Shown: positions 1 through 6,434, counted from the first letter of the stretch. The stretch: 6,528 nt of DNA from Cytophagales bacterium (GCA_025360395.1 JANYCH010000109.1:1-6528); one strand, 5' to 3'. Program-made: numbers and translations. The notes: generated by a model not told the origin, from the letters alone.

Positions 1-2
1 TT

Positions 3-968
3 ATATCTACTATTCTGGATTTAAATTCTGGATGGAAATCTGTAAAAGCTATTTTAAGTTCCCAACCTTTTGATGTGATCCACTGCAGGGGCTATGTTCC
101 GTCGCTATTAGGTGAAAAGGTTTACAAGAAATTTAAAATACCTTTTATATTCGATATGAGAGGTTGGTGGCCTGATGAAAAACTTGAAAGCGGAACCTGG
201 TCTTCTCCCCTATTTAAACCTATATATCATTATTTTAAAAAGAAGGAATGCGATTTCTTTAAAAATTCGGAAGTTACAGTGTCACTCACTCAATCAGGGA
301 AAAACGAAATACATAGACTCGGTTATAATAATGTTCAGCAAATACCTACCTGTACAGATTTAACCCTTTTTACACGTCAGGATGAGGAAAACATACTTAA
401 AACGAAATTAAAGATAGGTTTTCCTGAAGGATCGAAGGTATTAATATACAGCGGCGCTTTAGGGGGGAATTATCCAGTTGAAGATATATTTCTATTCCTA
501 AACGCTTTTCTCAAAAAGTCAGAATCTAATTATTGTTTAATTCTTTCTAAGGAATCAATCCCAGCCAACCTGGAACTTCCTGTACGAACAGTTTTAAAAT
601 CTGTTAACTATACAGAAGTAAACGAATATTTATCTATTGGAAATTATGGCCTCATCTATTATAAAAAGGCATCTTCAAATATAGGAAGGTGCCCTACAAA
701 GCTTGGAGAGTACTGGGCTTGCGGTCTTCAGGTGATTTGTCCAGGAGGAATTGGTGACCTAGATAACCTTTTCTTAAAATATCCCAATTCCGGATTTAGT
801 ATAACAGAATGGAACGAAGCCGAGATAAACGACGTATTAGATATAGCAATAAACTCCAGTAAAAATTTAGATGATTTAAAATATGCGGCTTTTGATTATT
901 TTGCCTTAAATAAAGGTGTGGACTTTTACCAAAGCCTTTATAAAAGAGTTTCCCAACCGAATAAATAG
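3..968 (+). CDS. Glycosyltransferase, family 4-like (5'-truncated by window edge)
   Basis: This protein likely transfers a sugar from a nucleotide-sugar donor during polysaccharide, LPS or glycoprotein glycan synthesis at the cytoplasmic face; the acceptor is unknown. The frame stays open from base 3 to the left edge, and 24 codons before the GTG at 75 read as good family sequence (SSQPFDVIHCRGYV). The true start is therefore upstream of the window, and 321 residues are visible. The N-terminal half carries FDMRGWWPDE (bases about 153-182), seen in Bacteroidota GT4 enzymes, and later IPTCTD. The C-terminal GT-B half has a YSGALGG strand-loop and PTKLGEYWACGLQVI, whose Glu matches the second Glu of the EX7E donor-binding motif, followed by a Gly-rich PGGIGD loop. 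It ends in TAG, 18 nt before aroK, so the two may be co-transcribed. The family assignment is solid; substrate and pathway cannot be read from the sequence. Confidence 0.85.
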   Translation: MSTILDLNSGWKSVKAILSSQPFDVIHCRGYVPSLLGEKVYKKFKIPFIFDMRGWWPDEKLESGTWSSPLFKPIYHYFKKKECDFFKNSEVTVSLTQSGKNEIHRLGYNNVQQIPTCTDLTLFTRQDEENILKTKLKIGFPEGSKVLIYSGALGGNYPVEDIFLFLNAFLKKSESNYCLILSKESIPANLELPVRTVLKSVNYTEVNEYLSIGNYGLIYYKKASSNIGRCPTKLGEYWACGLQVICPGGIGDLDNLFLKYPNSGFSITEWNEAEINDVLDIAINSSKNLDDLKYAAFDYFALNKGVDFYQSLYKRVSQPNK

Positions 969-986
969 CAATTAAGTTTAAGTGAT

Positions 987-1553
987 ATGAGAATTTTTCT
1001 ACTCGGTTTAACTGGTGCAGGCAAAAGTACAATAGGCAAATTATTGGCTAACAAATTATCTTACCCATTTGTTGACCTTGATGATGTGATAAAATTTGAA
1101 ACCAGAAAAAGTATAGAAGATATATTTGAGACTGAAGGGGAAGATAAGTTTAGAAAATTAGAAAGTGATTTTTTACAAAAAGTTGCATCTATAGACAGGC
1201 GTGTTATAGCTACTGGCGGAGGTACGCCTTGTTACTATGATGGAATGGATTTCATAAAAAAATCAGGAGTAAGTATTTTTCTATATACACCTGTTGAGTT
1301 AGTGACAGAAAGATTGTTTGGTTCAGGATCTTCTCAAAGGCCAATGCTCAAGGGGAAATCTAAGGAAGAATTACATAAATTCTTGTTAAAAAAGTTTAAT
1401 GAACGTTTACCAATTTATGCACAGTCAGATTTTTCTATTGATACCAATTTAGGGGAAACGCCTGAAAAGGTCGCTTCTATGTTATTTGTACTAGTAAAGT
1501 TGTTGGATCAGGAAAAAAATCTGCATCCACAACTAAAAGCTCATCAGCAGTAA
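987..1553 (+). CDS. aroK: Shikimate kinase
   Basis: The enzyme phosphorylates the 3-hydroxyl of shikimate with ATP, the fifth step of the chorismate (aromatic amino acid) pathway, in the cytosol. The 188-residue protein shows the complete family signature: Walker A GLTGAGKST at residues 7-15 (Lys13), DLDD at 30-33 for Mg/shikimate contacts, FRKLES with Arg56, the shikimate-binding GGG at 77-79, QRPML with the lid Arg118, and the RxxxY motif Arg140-Tyr144 near the adenine site. Length is slightly above the usual 165-180 residues because of a polar tail after about residue 172 (ends HQQ). The ATG places Walker A at the normal distance from the N-terminus. No Shine-Dalgarno is visible. It follows the glycosyltransferase by 18 nt. 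Its TAA stop (1551-1553) directly abuts the stop codon of the convergent outer-membrane protein gene, so any terminator must lie within that gene. Confidence 0.96.
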   Translation: MRIFLLGLTGAGKSTIGKLLANKLSYPFVDLDDVIKFETRKSIEDIFETEGEDKFRKLESDFLQKVASIDRRVIATGGGTPCYYDGMDFIKKSGVSIFLYTPVELVTERLFGSGSSQRPMLKGKSKEELHKFLLKKFNERLPIYAQSDFSIDTNLGETPEKVASMLFVLVKLLDQEKNLHPQLKAHQQ

Positions 1554-3146
1554 TTAGAAAAAGAAACCACCTCCAATTGTAATGTTGTTTAAAACATTGC
1601 TGGTTTTGACTTGAAGATTATCCGAGGGATTATTTATATAAGGAACATAGTCAGAATCGTAAAAAGTATGGCCTATAGCAAGGTCAAAAAAGAATTCTTC
1701 TGTTCTTACACCTAAGCCTAATGTTAAAACATTCATATCACTGCTTCTTACTCGCCTATCAGTATCTTTTATTTCAGAATTCCAGGGAGATGAATATAAC
1801 GCATAACCTAATCGAAACCGCATTATATCAGCCCTTACCTCGGCGCCAATTCTGTAGTTAATAACACTTTGATAATAACTTTTTGTTAATTGGTTAGAGT
1901 TTATATAAAGAGTCTTATCTTTTCCTCCAATAAAAGAACTTGTATAGTCCAAGTACTCAATATCAGCTGTTAAAAAGCCTCTTTTTCCAGCAAATAACGC
2001 TACACCTCCGCTTAAGGTTAAAGGTGATGTTAAAGAATATTTGTTGATAGAGGTATTTGAAGATTTATCGCCTGATCCTGGCTGGCCATCAAAGTCCCTA
2101 TTTAAATTAGCGTAGTTGGCAGACATATTAGCGTTATATGTTTCTTTAATGCTCATATAAGTTGGAGTTTTCACAGAAGCACCCACTCTTATTATATCGT
2201 TAAAAACATAATTAGCACCAATAGTAAGATTGATTCCACTTCCCCTCACTTTTAAAGTTTCGTTTAAAGTAATATCAGTTGTAATATTACTTACATCTAA
2301 ATTATTTAAGGCGTATTCATGATAAGAGTTTGTTCTGTCATATCGAAGCCTTACATAAGAAAGGCTGGCACCAAAAAATAATTTATTATTATAATTTCCA
2401 CCATACCCTGCCGACCATTCATTAGTACCTCCTGATTCATTTATTGTTTCCTGCTTGCCATATTGGGTTTCACCATATTGATTAACGGGAGGCTGTAATG
2501 TTCTGTATACCGAATTACTTAGACTATCAGTATTTCTTGGATCGTAAACAGGAGAAAATAAATAAGCACCGTAAGCTAAATCAACAAGACCATTCACATT
2601 GTTTTTATTATAATTCCTCCACAAGTAAGGTTGATTTGGATTATTCGCAATATCCCTTACATAATCAGCTAAGGAATTATTTGTTACACCTTTATAGGTT
2701 GTTGTATTTTGAAAATTCGTAGTTCGTGTTAAGCCAATAGCAAATGTTCCTCCCCGCCATTTAGATTCTACTATGTCATCTCTCAGATGGCAGAAAGCAA
2801 TTCCCAGATTATTAACATTAAGTACAATTTTATTATCAGGAATGGAAAAGCCTTGAGTCTCACTATTTGTTTTTACTACAGAAAAATTAGGTGCAAAAGA
2901 AAATTCTGATTTTCTGTAAAACCCTAACCCTGCAGGATTGGAAGATAGTGCACCTAAATCTGCTCCAAGAGCGGTTTGCGCACCTGCAAATCCAAGTGAT
3001 CGTGCACTTCCATGTACCTGGGATTGGGAGAACCGAAAACTATTGATGTAATATGGATCTCCCTGGCCAAAAGAATTAAGAAATGACAATACAAGAACAA
3101 GAGAACAAACAAATTTTAACATTTTAAAAACTTTATCATTAAACAT
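1554..3146 (-). CDS. OmpP1/FadL-type outer-membrane beta-barrel protein
   Basis: This is probably an outer-membrane channel or transport-like barrel; FadL/TodX relatives import hydrophobic molecules, but no substrate is implied here. The 530-residue product starts with a signal peptide: charged MFNDKVFKMLK, hydrophobic core to about residue 22, likely cleavage near SFG|Q (27/28). The mature N-terminus has GSARSLGFAGA (46-56), then ALSSNPAGLGFYRKSEF (66-82), the NPAGL-type hatch signature of the family. Alternating-polarity strands follow, including GINLTIGANYVFNDIIRVGA (304-323), which resembles the FadL strand ending in R-x-G. It ends in GGGFFF with a terminal Phe, as expected for an outer-membrane barrel. 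The start at 3146 overlaps the stop of the Gly-rich gene (TAATG) and has a GGAGG 6 nt upstream. A second ATG at 3122 (Met9) would give a more compact signal peptide and remains possible. Most similar Bacteroidota proteins are annotated only as OmpP1/FadL-like; a role in porin, adhesion or T9SS function is unproven. Confidence 0.85.
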   Translation of the reverse strand: MFNDKVFKMLKFVCSLVLVLSFLNSFGQGDPYYINSFRFSQSQVHGSARSLGFAGAQTALGADLGALSSNPAGLGFYRKSEFSFAPNFSVVKTNSETQGFSIPDNKIVLNVNNLGIAFCHLRDDIVESKWRGGTFAIGLTRTTNFQNTTTYKGVTNNSLADYVRDIANNPNQPYLWRNYNKNNVNGLVDLAYGAYLFSPVYDPRNTDSLSNSVYRTLQPPVNQYGETQYGKQETINESGGTNEWSAGYGGNYNNKLFFGASLSYVRLRYDRTNSYHEYALNNLDVSNITTDITLNETLKVRGSGINLTIGANYVFNDIIRVGASVKTPTYMSIKETYNANMSANYANLNRDFDGQPGSGDKSSNTSINKYSLTSPLTLSGGVALFAGKRGFLTADIEYLDYTSSFIGGKDKTLYINSNQLTKSYYQSVINYRIGAEVRADIMRFRLGYALYSSPWNSEIKDTDRRVRSSDMNVLTLGLGVRTEEFFFDLAIGHTFYDSDYVPYINNPSDNLQVKTSNVLNNITIGGGFFF

Positions 3147-4531
3147 TATCTTCCTCCAGGAACTCTCCCGCCTCCGCCACCACTATTTCCACCACCAAAT
3201 CCTCCTCCGCCACCAGAATTACCTCCCGTTCGGTTATTTCCTCCTGAATTCCCTCCAAAACCACCTCCGCCGCCTCGACCACCATAATTGCTGTTATCCT
3301 GGTTTCCGCCCCATGCATTAGAAGGCCTGGAAAAACCTGCATCAGATCTATCCCTGCTAGGAACTGAATAATTTCTGCTTCCGTTATCTGTTTGTCCTCT
3401 TTGTTGTGTTGTTTGATTGGAATTATTAGATGGTGAGGACGACTGTGGACTTGAATATCCATCACGCGAAGGCACTCTGGCTCCATACGGATTACCATTA
3501 TTTCTTCCATTATTACCGTTCCCGGTATTATATGACCCCCCACCTCTTCCACCTTCTATACCTGACACAGGAGCATGAGAAGAACCATTTACATTACTAT
3601 TATTATTTTGATTAAAACTGTTAAAATTATTACCATTTCTTCCTGCGGGTGAAGACCTGTCATTCAAAGGACCATAATTTACTGTGGAACCTCCACTATA
3701 ATTATTTGAATAAGTATTTACAGGAACATACACTGCTGGCCTCCATCCATAATATGGGTTCCCCCATGCGCCCCATGAATATGGATTATATCCATATCCT
3801 CCATATCCTCCAAAACCAGAACCCCAACCAGAATAACTATTGTATCCTACAAACCATCCGGGTGAATAGTAATAATTACCAAATGAATATGGATTGTAAA
3901 ATCCAGTACCAAAGCCATAATTGTTGAAACCATACCCACCGCCAAAGCCTCCATATCCATTATAACCATAGTTATTCCAACCATTATAATAAGGACTGTT
4001 CCAGCCATACCCATTGTTCCAGCCAGAATTATATCCAAAGCCTATACTTGTATTCCAGCCGCCATAATTATTGAAACCAATAGATGGAGCTATTGAGTAT
4101 TGAGATCCATAAGCTTTCCTCCTTAAGTTCCTTTTATTATTTCTGTACCAGCGAATATCTTCTGTCTGATTGTCAGCAATATTGTAGTTCTGATTGTTGG
4201 TTTGAGAAATTACTGAACCGGAAGATGAAGTGCTTGAAACCTTTTCGTTCTTTTCAGCTTCAATATACTTATTGGTATAACCAGGTTCATTAAACCTATT
4301 TATTTCCTGCGTTGAAGTGGCAGTGTTTGATCCTGTGTTTTGTTGTCCTGCTTGAGGATAAGAATAATATGTCTTCTCACCTACAGTATTCTCCTTTGCC
4401 TTTTCTTTGCGCTTGGCAATGTCTTTCGAATTAATATATAAATCGTCTGTTTCGTCCTGTGCTTGAAGTGGCGAAACCAATATGGCTAATGAAAAGCCTA
4501 GAATTGCGGGAATTGCAGCTATTGATTTCAT
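3146..4531 (-). CDS. Exported Gly/Tyr/Asn-rich low-complexity protein, function unknown
   Basis: I do not recognise a characterised family. The 461-residue protein has a signal peptide (MKSIAAIP, hydrophobic to about residue 20, cleavage likely LQA|Q at 24/25). Residues 25-125 are polar, with a Lys/Glu stretch (KDIAKRKEKAKEN). A basic patch lies at 127-139 (RWYRNNKRNLRRK). Residues about 151-265 are almost entirely Gly, Tyr, Asn, Trp, Phe, Ser and Pro, with GYG, WNN and GWN repeats. After a PAVYVPV break, residues 290-415 are Asn/Ser/Arg-rich, with VPSRD twice (353-357, 390-394). The tail 417-461 is Gly-rich, with GGGGGFGG twice. Such composition fits a disordered or self-associating envelope or matrix protein. 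I see no T9SS C-terminal domain, lipobox or cysteines in the mature part. It is the first gene of a likely operon with the downstream OMP. No Shine-Dalgarno precedes its ATG. The coding frame is supported by the signal peptide, amino-acid bias and the precise TAATG junction. Confidence 0.82.
   Translation of the reverse strand: MKSIAAIPAILGFSLAILVSPLQAQDETDDLYINSKDIAKRKEKAKENTVGEKTYYSYPQAGQQNTGSNTATSTQEINRFNEPGYTNKYIEAEKNEKVSSTSSSGSVISQTNNQNYNIADNQTEDIRWYRNNKRNLRRKAYGSQYSIAPSIGFNNYGGWNTSIGFGYNSGWNNGYGWNSPYYNGWNNYGYNGYGGFGGGYGFNNYGFGTGFYNPYSFGNYYYSPGWFVGYNSYSGWGSGFGGYGGYGYNPYSWGAWGNPYYGWRPAVYVPVNTYSNNYSGGSTVNYGPLNDRSSPAGRNGNNFNSFNQNNNSNVNGSSHAPVSGIEGGRGGGSYNTGNGNNGRNNGNPYGARVPSRDGYSSPQSSSPSNNSNQTTQQRGQTDNGSRNYSVPSRDRSDAGFSRPSNAWGGNQDNSNYGGRGGGGGFGGNSGGNNRTGGNSGGGGGFGGGNSGGGGGRVPGGR
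3147..3157 (-). promoter_or_regulatory. Shine-Dalgarno-like GGAGG for the OMP gene
   Basis: On the - strand the last codons of the Gly-rich gene read CCT GGA GGA AGA TAA, with the next ATG overlapping as TAATG. The GGAGG at 3153-3157 sits 6 nt before the ATG at 3146, ideal spacing. It favours that ATG over the one at 3122, which has only AT-rich sequence before it. None of the other four starts visible in the window (counting purQ) has such a site. Because Gly-Gly codons generate GGAGG by chance, its use is an inference. Confidence 0.55.
3149..3283 (-). repeat. Gly-codon low-complexity repeat tract (C-terminal tail)
   Basis: This segment encodes residues 417-461 of the Gly-rich protein. Runs of GGN codons form two copies of a GGGGGFGG unit followed by Asn-Ser-Gly-Gly, separated by NNRTGGNSG. 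On the + strand it appears as CCN-rich stretches (ccacctccgccgcc and similar). Mixed GGA, GGT and GGC codons show that the protein composition, not a pure DNA microsatellite, is being maintained. Confidence 0.75.
3737..4081 (-). repeat. Gly/Tyr/Asn/Trp-rich protein repeat region
   Basis: This segment encodes residues about 151-265 of the Gly-rich protein, with irregular GYG, GWN, NNY and FGGGYG units and no fixed period. At 3791-3811 there is a short exact DNA tandem (tccatatcc twice, then tcc) encoding GGYGGYG, a place where copy number could slip in multiples of three residues without a frameshift. Confidence 0.65.
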
Positions 4532-4557
4532 TATTTTTGGGTTTATAAATCTAAAAC

Positions 4558-4623
4558 GAAATATAAATGGTTTCAGTTTGTAAAGGAGTAAAAATATTAT
4601 ACCAAACTGGTTATTTTATTGAA
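4558..4623 (-). promoter_or_regulatory. Weak candidate promoter for the Gly-rich/OMP operon
   Basis: Between the porX terminator and the Gly-rich ATG the - strand offers two options. TATATTTC (4558-4565) is one mismatch from the Bacteroidota -7 motif, about 27 nt before the ATG, without a convincing -33. A TATAAT (4596-4601) lies 16 nt downstream of TTCAAT (4618-4623), resembling an E. coli-type promoter that Bacteroidota sigma factors do not normally use. The terminator upstream implies a promoter must be here; which element works is unresolved. Confidence 0.3.
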
Positions 4624-4646
4624 TATTAATTTGGTTTTAATAAAAC

Positions 4647-4676
4647 AAAAAACCCCGGCCATGAGCCAGGGTCTTT
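4647..4676 (-). terminator. Intrinsic terminator of porX
   Basis: Read on the - strand, an 8-bp stem ACCCTGGC / GCCGGGGT with one G-T wobble closes a 5-nt TCATG loop. It is followed at once by TTTTTT, G and TTTT. An A-rich run before the stem (AAAG) pairs with the first Ts and lengthens the helix. The 3' flank on the + strand (CTTTCG) is a poor T-tract, so the element acts mainly on - strand transcription. It lies 84 nt after the porX stop and upstream of the Gly-rich gene, making porX a separate transcription unit. Confidence 0.88.
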
Positions 4677-4759
4677 CGTAAAATCTACCTAAACCTTAAT
4701 CTATTAACTTAAACCTAACCGATTTAACGATGCGGATTGTTAAAAGGTTTGCAAACTTC

Positions 4760-6316
4760 CTATATTTTTTTGGATTTTGCACTAATAAAGGGAATAATAA
4801 TTTCTTCAAGGGATACCCCGCCATGTTGGAAGGTATCTTTATAAAAATTAACAAAATAATTATAATTGTTAGGATAGGCGAAAAAGTGGTCTTCATAAGC
4901 AAAAACAAAGGCAGTAGAAACATTTTTCTTAGGTAAAAAGAACTTCTCCGGCTTTCTAGTCATAAAAACTTCTCTTTCTTCTACCGCTAGGTTTCTTCCT
5001 TGTTTATACCTCAGATTACTATTAGTATCCCGTTCTCCTACGATTTTAACGGGTCTTTTGACTCTTATTGTACCATGGTCAGTTGTAATAACAATTTTGA
5101 CTTTTTTCTCAGCCAGCCATTTCAAGCTTTCATAAAATGCAGAATGTATAAACCAGGATGTGGTTATGCTTCTGTAAGCTGATTCATCTGAGGCAAGCTC
5201 TTTGATTACTGCCGCATCTGTTCTTGCATGTGAAAGCATATCTACAAAGTTAAAAACCACTGCATTAAGATTATTTTTCATCAGGTTGGGTAATTGCTCC
5301 ACAAAATTCTTCCCGGCTTGCTGATTGAGGATCTTGGTGTAAGAACTTTTTACATCTTGCTTATTCCTTTTCAATTGTGCTTCAAGCAGTTCCCCTTCAT
5401 GATTGTTTTTACCATCTTCTTCATCATCACCAACCCAAAACTGAGGATACTGTTTTTCGATTTCTGCTGGCAATAAGCCTGAGAATATTGCATTTCTAGC
5501 GTATGCAGTTGTGGTCGGAAGGATTGAAAAATAGGTTGTATTTTCTTCTTGGTTAAATAGCTCAGTAACAAATGGTTCTATGGTTTTCCATTGATCAAGA
5601 CGAAGATTGTCAATTAAAAAGAAAAAGACAGGAAATTCTGGTTGAAGGAGTGGCAATACCTTTTTCTTAATTAACTGATGTGACATAAGTGGTTTGTCAG
5701 ATTTCGGATCATTAAGCCAATCTTCGTAGTTTTCTTTTATAAATCTTGTAAAGTATGAATTGGCTTCAGTCTTTTGATTGTCAAAAACTTCAATCATTCC
5801 TTTAGATTCAGACCGGTCTATTTCAAGTTCCCAGAAAACGAGTTTTTGATAAATATCTGCCCATTCTGCATGGTTCAAATTATCGCTGTAAGCCAAACTC
5901 AGATTTCGAAAATCCTGCTGATAATTCAATGTGGTTTTCTCTGAAACCAATCTTTTATTGTCCAGGATCTTTTTCAATGAAGAAAGGACCTGGTTGGGAT
6001 TTATAGGTTTTATAAGGTAATCAGCTATTTTCGAACCGATTGCCTCTTCCATAATATGTTCCTCTTCGCTTTTGGTAATCATCACTACTGGTAAGTTTGG
6101 CCATTGGGTTTTAATTGCACTTAATGCCTCCAAACCAGACATACCTGGCATGTTTTCATCCAGGAAAACGACATCAAAAAAATTCATTTTACATTTTTCT
6201 ATAGCATCATGGCCGCTTAAAACTGGCACTACCTCATAACCTTTGCTTTCCAGAAATAGAATATGCGGTTTTAATAAATCAATTTCATCGTCGGCCCAAA
6301 GAATAGAATATTTCAT
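4760..6316 (-). CDS. porX: PorX: T9SS response regulator with PglZ phosphatase-like domain
   Basis: PorX is the response regulator which, with the histidine kinase PorY, controls type IX secretion genes and contacts T9SS components in Porphyromonas and Flavobacterium (family knowledge). It has no DNA-binding domain. The 518-residue length matches known PorX (about 517). Residues 1-120 form a receiver: acidic pair Asp9-Asp10, phospho-acceptor Asp53 in FLDENMPG, switch Thr81, and Lys103 in IKP. A helical linker runs to about 220. The PglZ/alkaline-phosphatase fold carries all expected metal-site residues: Asp236 in LIDNLRLDQW, Thr270 in the TTTAYARNA loop (candidate nucleophile by analogy), Asp359 and His363 in FVDMLSH, Asp413-His414 in TTDHGT, and His498 in QHGG. 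Both halves therefore look intact. PorX from P. gingivalis has been reported to be a zinc-dependent phosphodiesterase acting on oligonucleotides; the same activity here is inference. It appears monocistronic, with a promoter in the purQ spacer and a terminator 84 nt past its TAG. Confidence 0.96.
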   Translation of the reverse strand: MKYSILWADDEIDLLKPHILFLESKGYEVVPVLSGHDAIEKCKMNFFDVVFLDENMPGMSGLEALSAIKTQWPNLPVVMITKSEEEHIMEEAIGSKIADYLIKPINPNQVLSSLKKILDNKRLVSEKTTLNYQQDFRNLSLAYSDNLNHAEWADIYQKLVFWELEIDRSESKGMIEVFDNQKTEANSYFTRFIKENYEDWLNDPKSDKPLMSHQLIKKKVLPLLQPEFPVFFFLIDNLRLDQWKTIEPFVTELFNQEENTTYFSILPTTTAYARNAIFSGLLPAEIEKQYPQFWVGDDEEDGKNNHEGELLEAQLKRNKQDVKSSYTKILNQQAGKNFVEQLPNLMKNNLNAVVFNFVDMLSHARTDAAVIKELASDESAYRSITTSWFIHSAFYESLKWLAEKKVKIVITTDHGTIRVKRPVKIVGERDTNSNLRYKQGRNLAVEEREVFMTRKPEKFFLPKKNVSTAFVFAYEDHFFAYPNNYNYFVNFYKDTFQHGGVSLEEIIIPFISAKSKKI

Positions 6317-6354
6317 AGAGAAGTAAAAACGTTAAAAGAAGAAAGTTTAAAGGT

Positions 6355-6378
6355 CAAATATATTTACAAACTTTTGGC
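6355..6378 (-). promoter_or_regulatory. Candidate porX promoter (-7 TATATTTG)
   Basis: On the - strand TATATTTG (6355-6362) matches the Bacteroidota housekeeping -7 consensus TAnnTTTG exactly. The nearest upstream TTTG (6378-6381) leaves a 15-nt spacer, shorter than the usual 19 or so, so the -33 element is weak. The predicted start near 6348 would give a leader of about 30 nt to the porX ATG. Confidence 0.45.
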
Positions 6379-6414
6379 AAAACATTCATGCCTTGCTACA
6401 TTTTCGTATTTTTG
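6373..6414 (+). promoter_or_regulatory. Candidate purQ promoter region (two overlapping -7 options)
   Basis: TATTTTTG at 6407-6414 is an exact TAnnTTTG match but has ATTC at the -33 position. Alternatively, TTTG at 6373-6376 followed by a 20-nt spacer and TACATTTT at 6397-6404 gives a near-consensus pair. Either would place the transcript start within about 15-25 nt of the purQ ATG. The sequence does not decide between them. I see no PurR-like palindrome or purine riboswitch fold in this short leader. Confidence 0.45.
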
Positions 6415-6434
6415 TAAATTCAATAGATAGAACG

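Noticed and set aside
1579..1600. Hairpin GTAATGTT / AACATTGC just inside the OMP gene end, a possible aroK terminator.
   Set aside because: The stem is AT-rich with a G-T wobble, there is no T-tract directly after it on the + strand, and it is explained by codons of the OMP C-terminus.
3139..3552. Open frame of 137 codons on the - strand overlapping the Gly-rich gene.
   Set aside because: It is a shadow frame created by the Gly-rich codon bias; Met/Ile/Glu-rich composition, no signal peptide, no start context, and the overlapping gene is well supported.
3149..4081. Repeat-rich segment as a possible CRISPR array or mobile-element repeat.
   Set aside because: The repeats are short, irregular, in frame and encode Gly/Tyr/Asn; there are no constant repeats with unique spacers and no inverted ends.
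3146..4531. Gly-rich protein as a T9SS cargo controlled by the neighbouring porX.
   Set aside because: The C-terminus is a Gly-rich tail ending GGRVPGGR, with none of the beta-sandwich motifs of known T9SS C-terminal domains; adjacency to porX across a terminator is not evidence of regulation.
4596..4623. TTCAAT-16 nt-TATAAT as an E. coli-like sigma70 promoter for the Gly-rich gene.
   Set aside because: Not accepted as a firm call: Bacteroidota housekeeping sigma uses TTTG/TAnnTTTG, and TATAAT occurs easily in AT-rich spacers; kept only as a low-confidence option.
4730..4936. Small + strand open frame (68 codons) opposite the porX 3' end.
   Set aside because: It lies antisense to conserved PorX codons, has Lys/Ile/Phe-rich composition typical of an antisense shadow, and no ribosome site or family resemblance.
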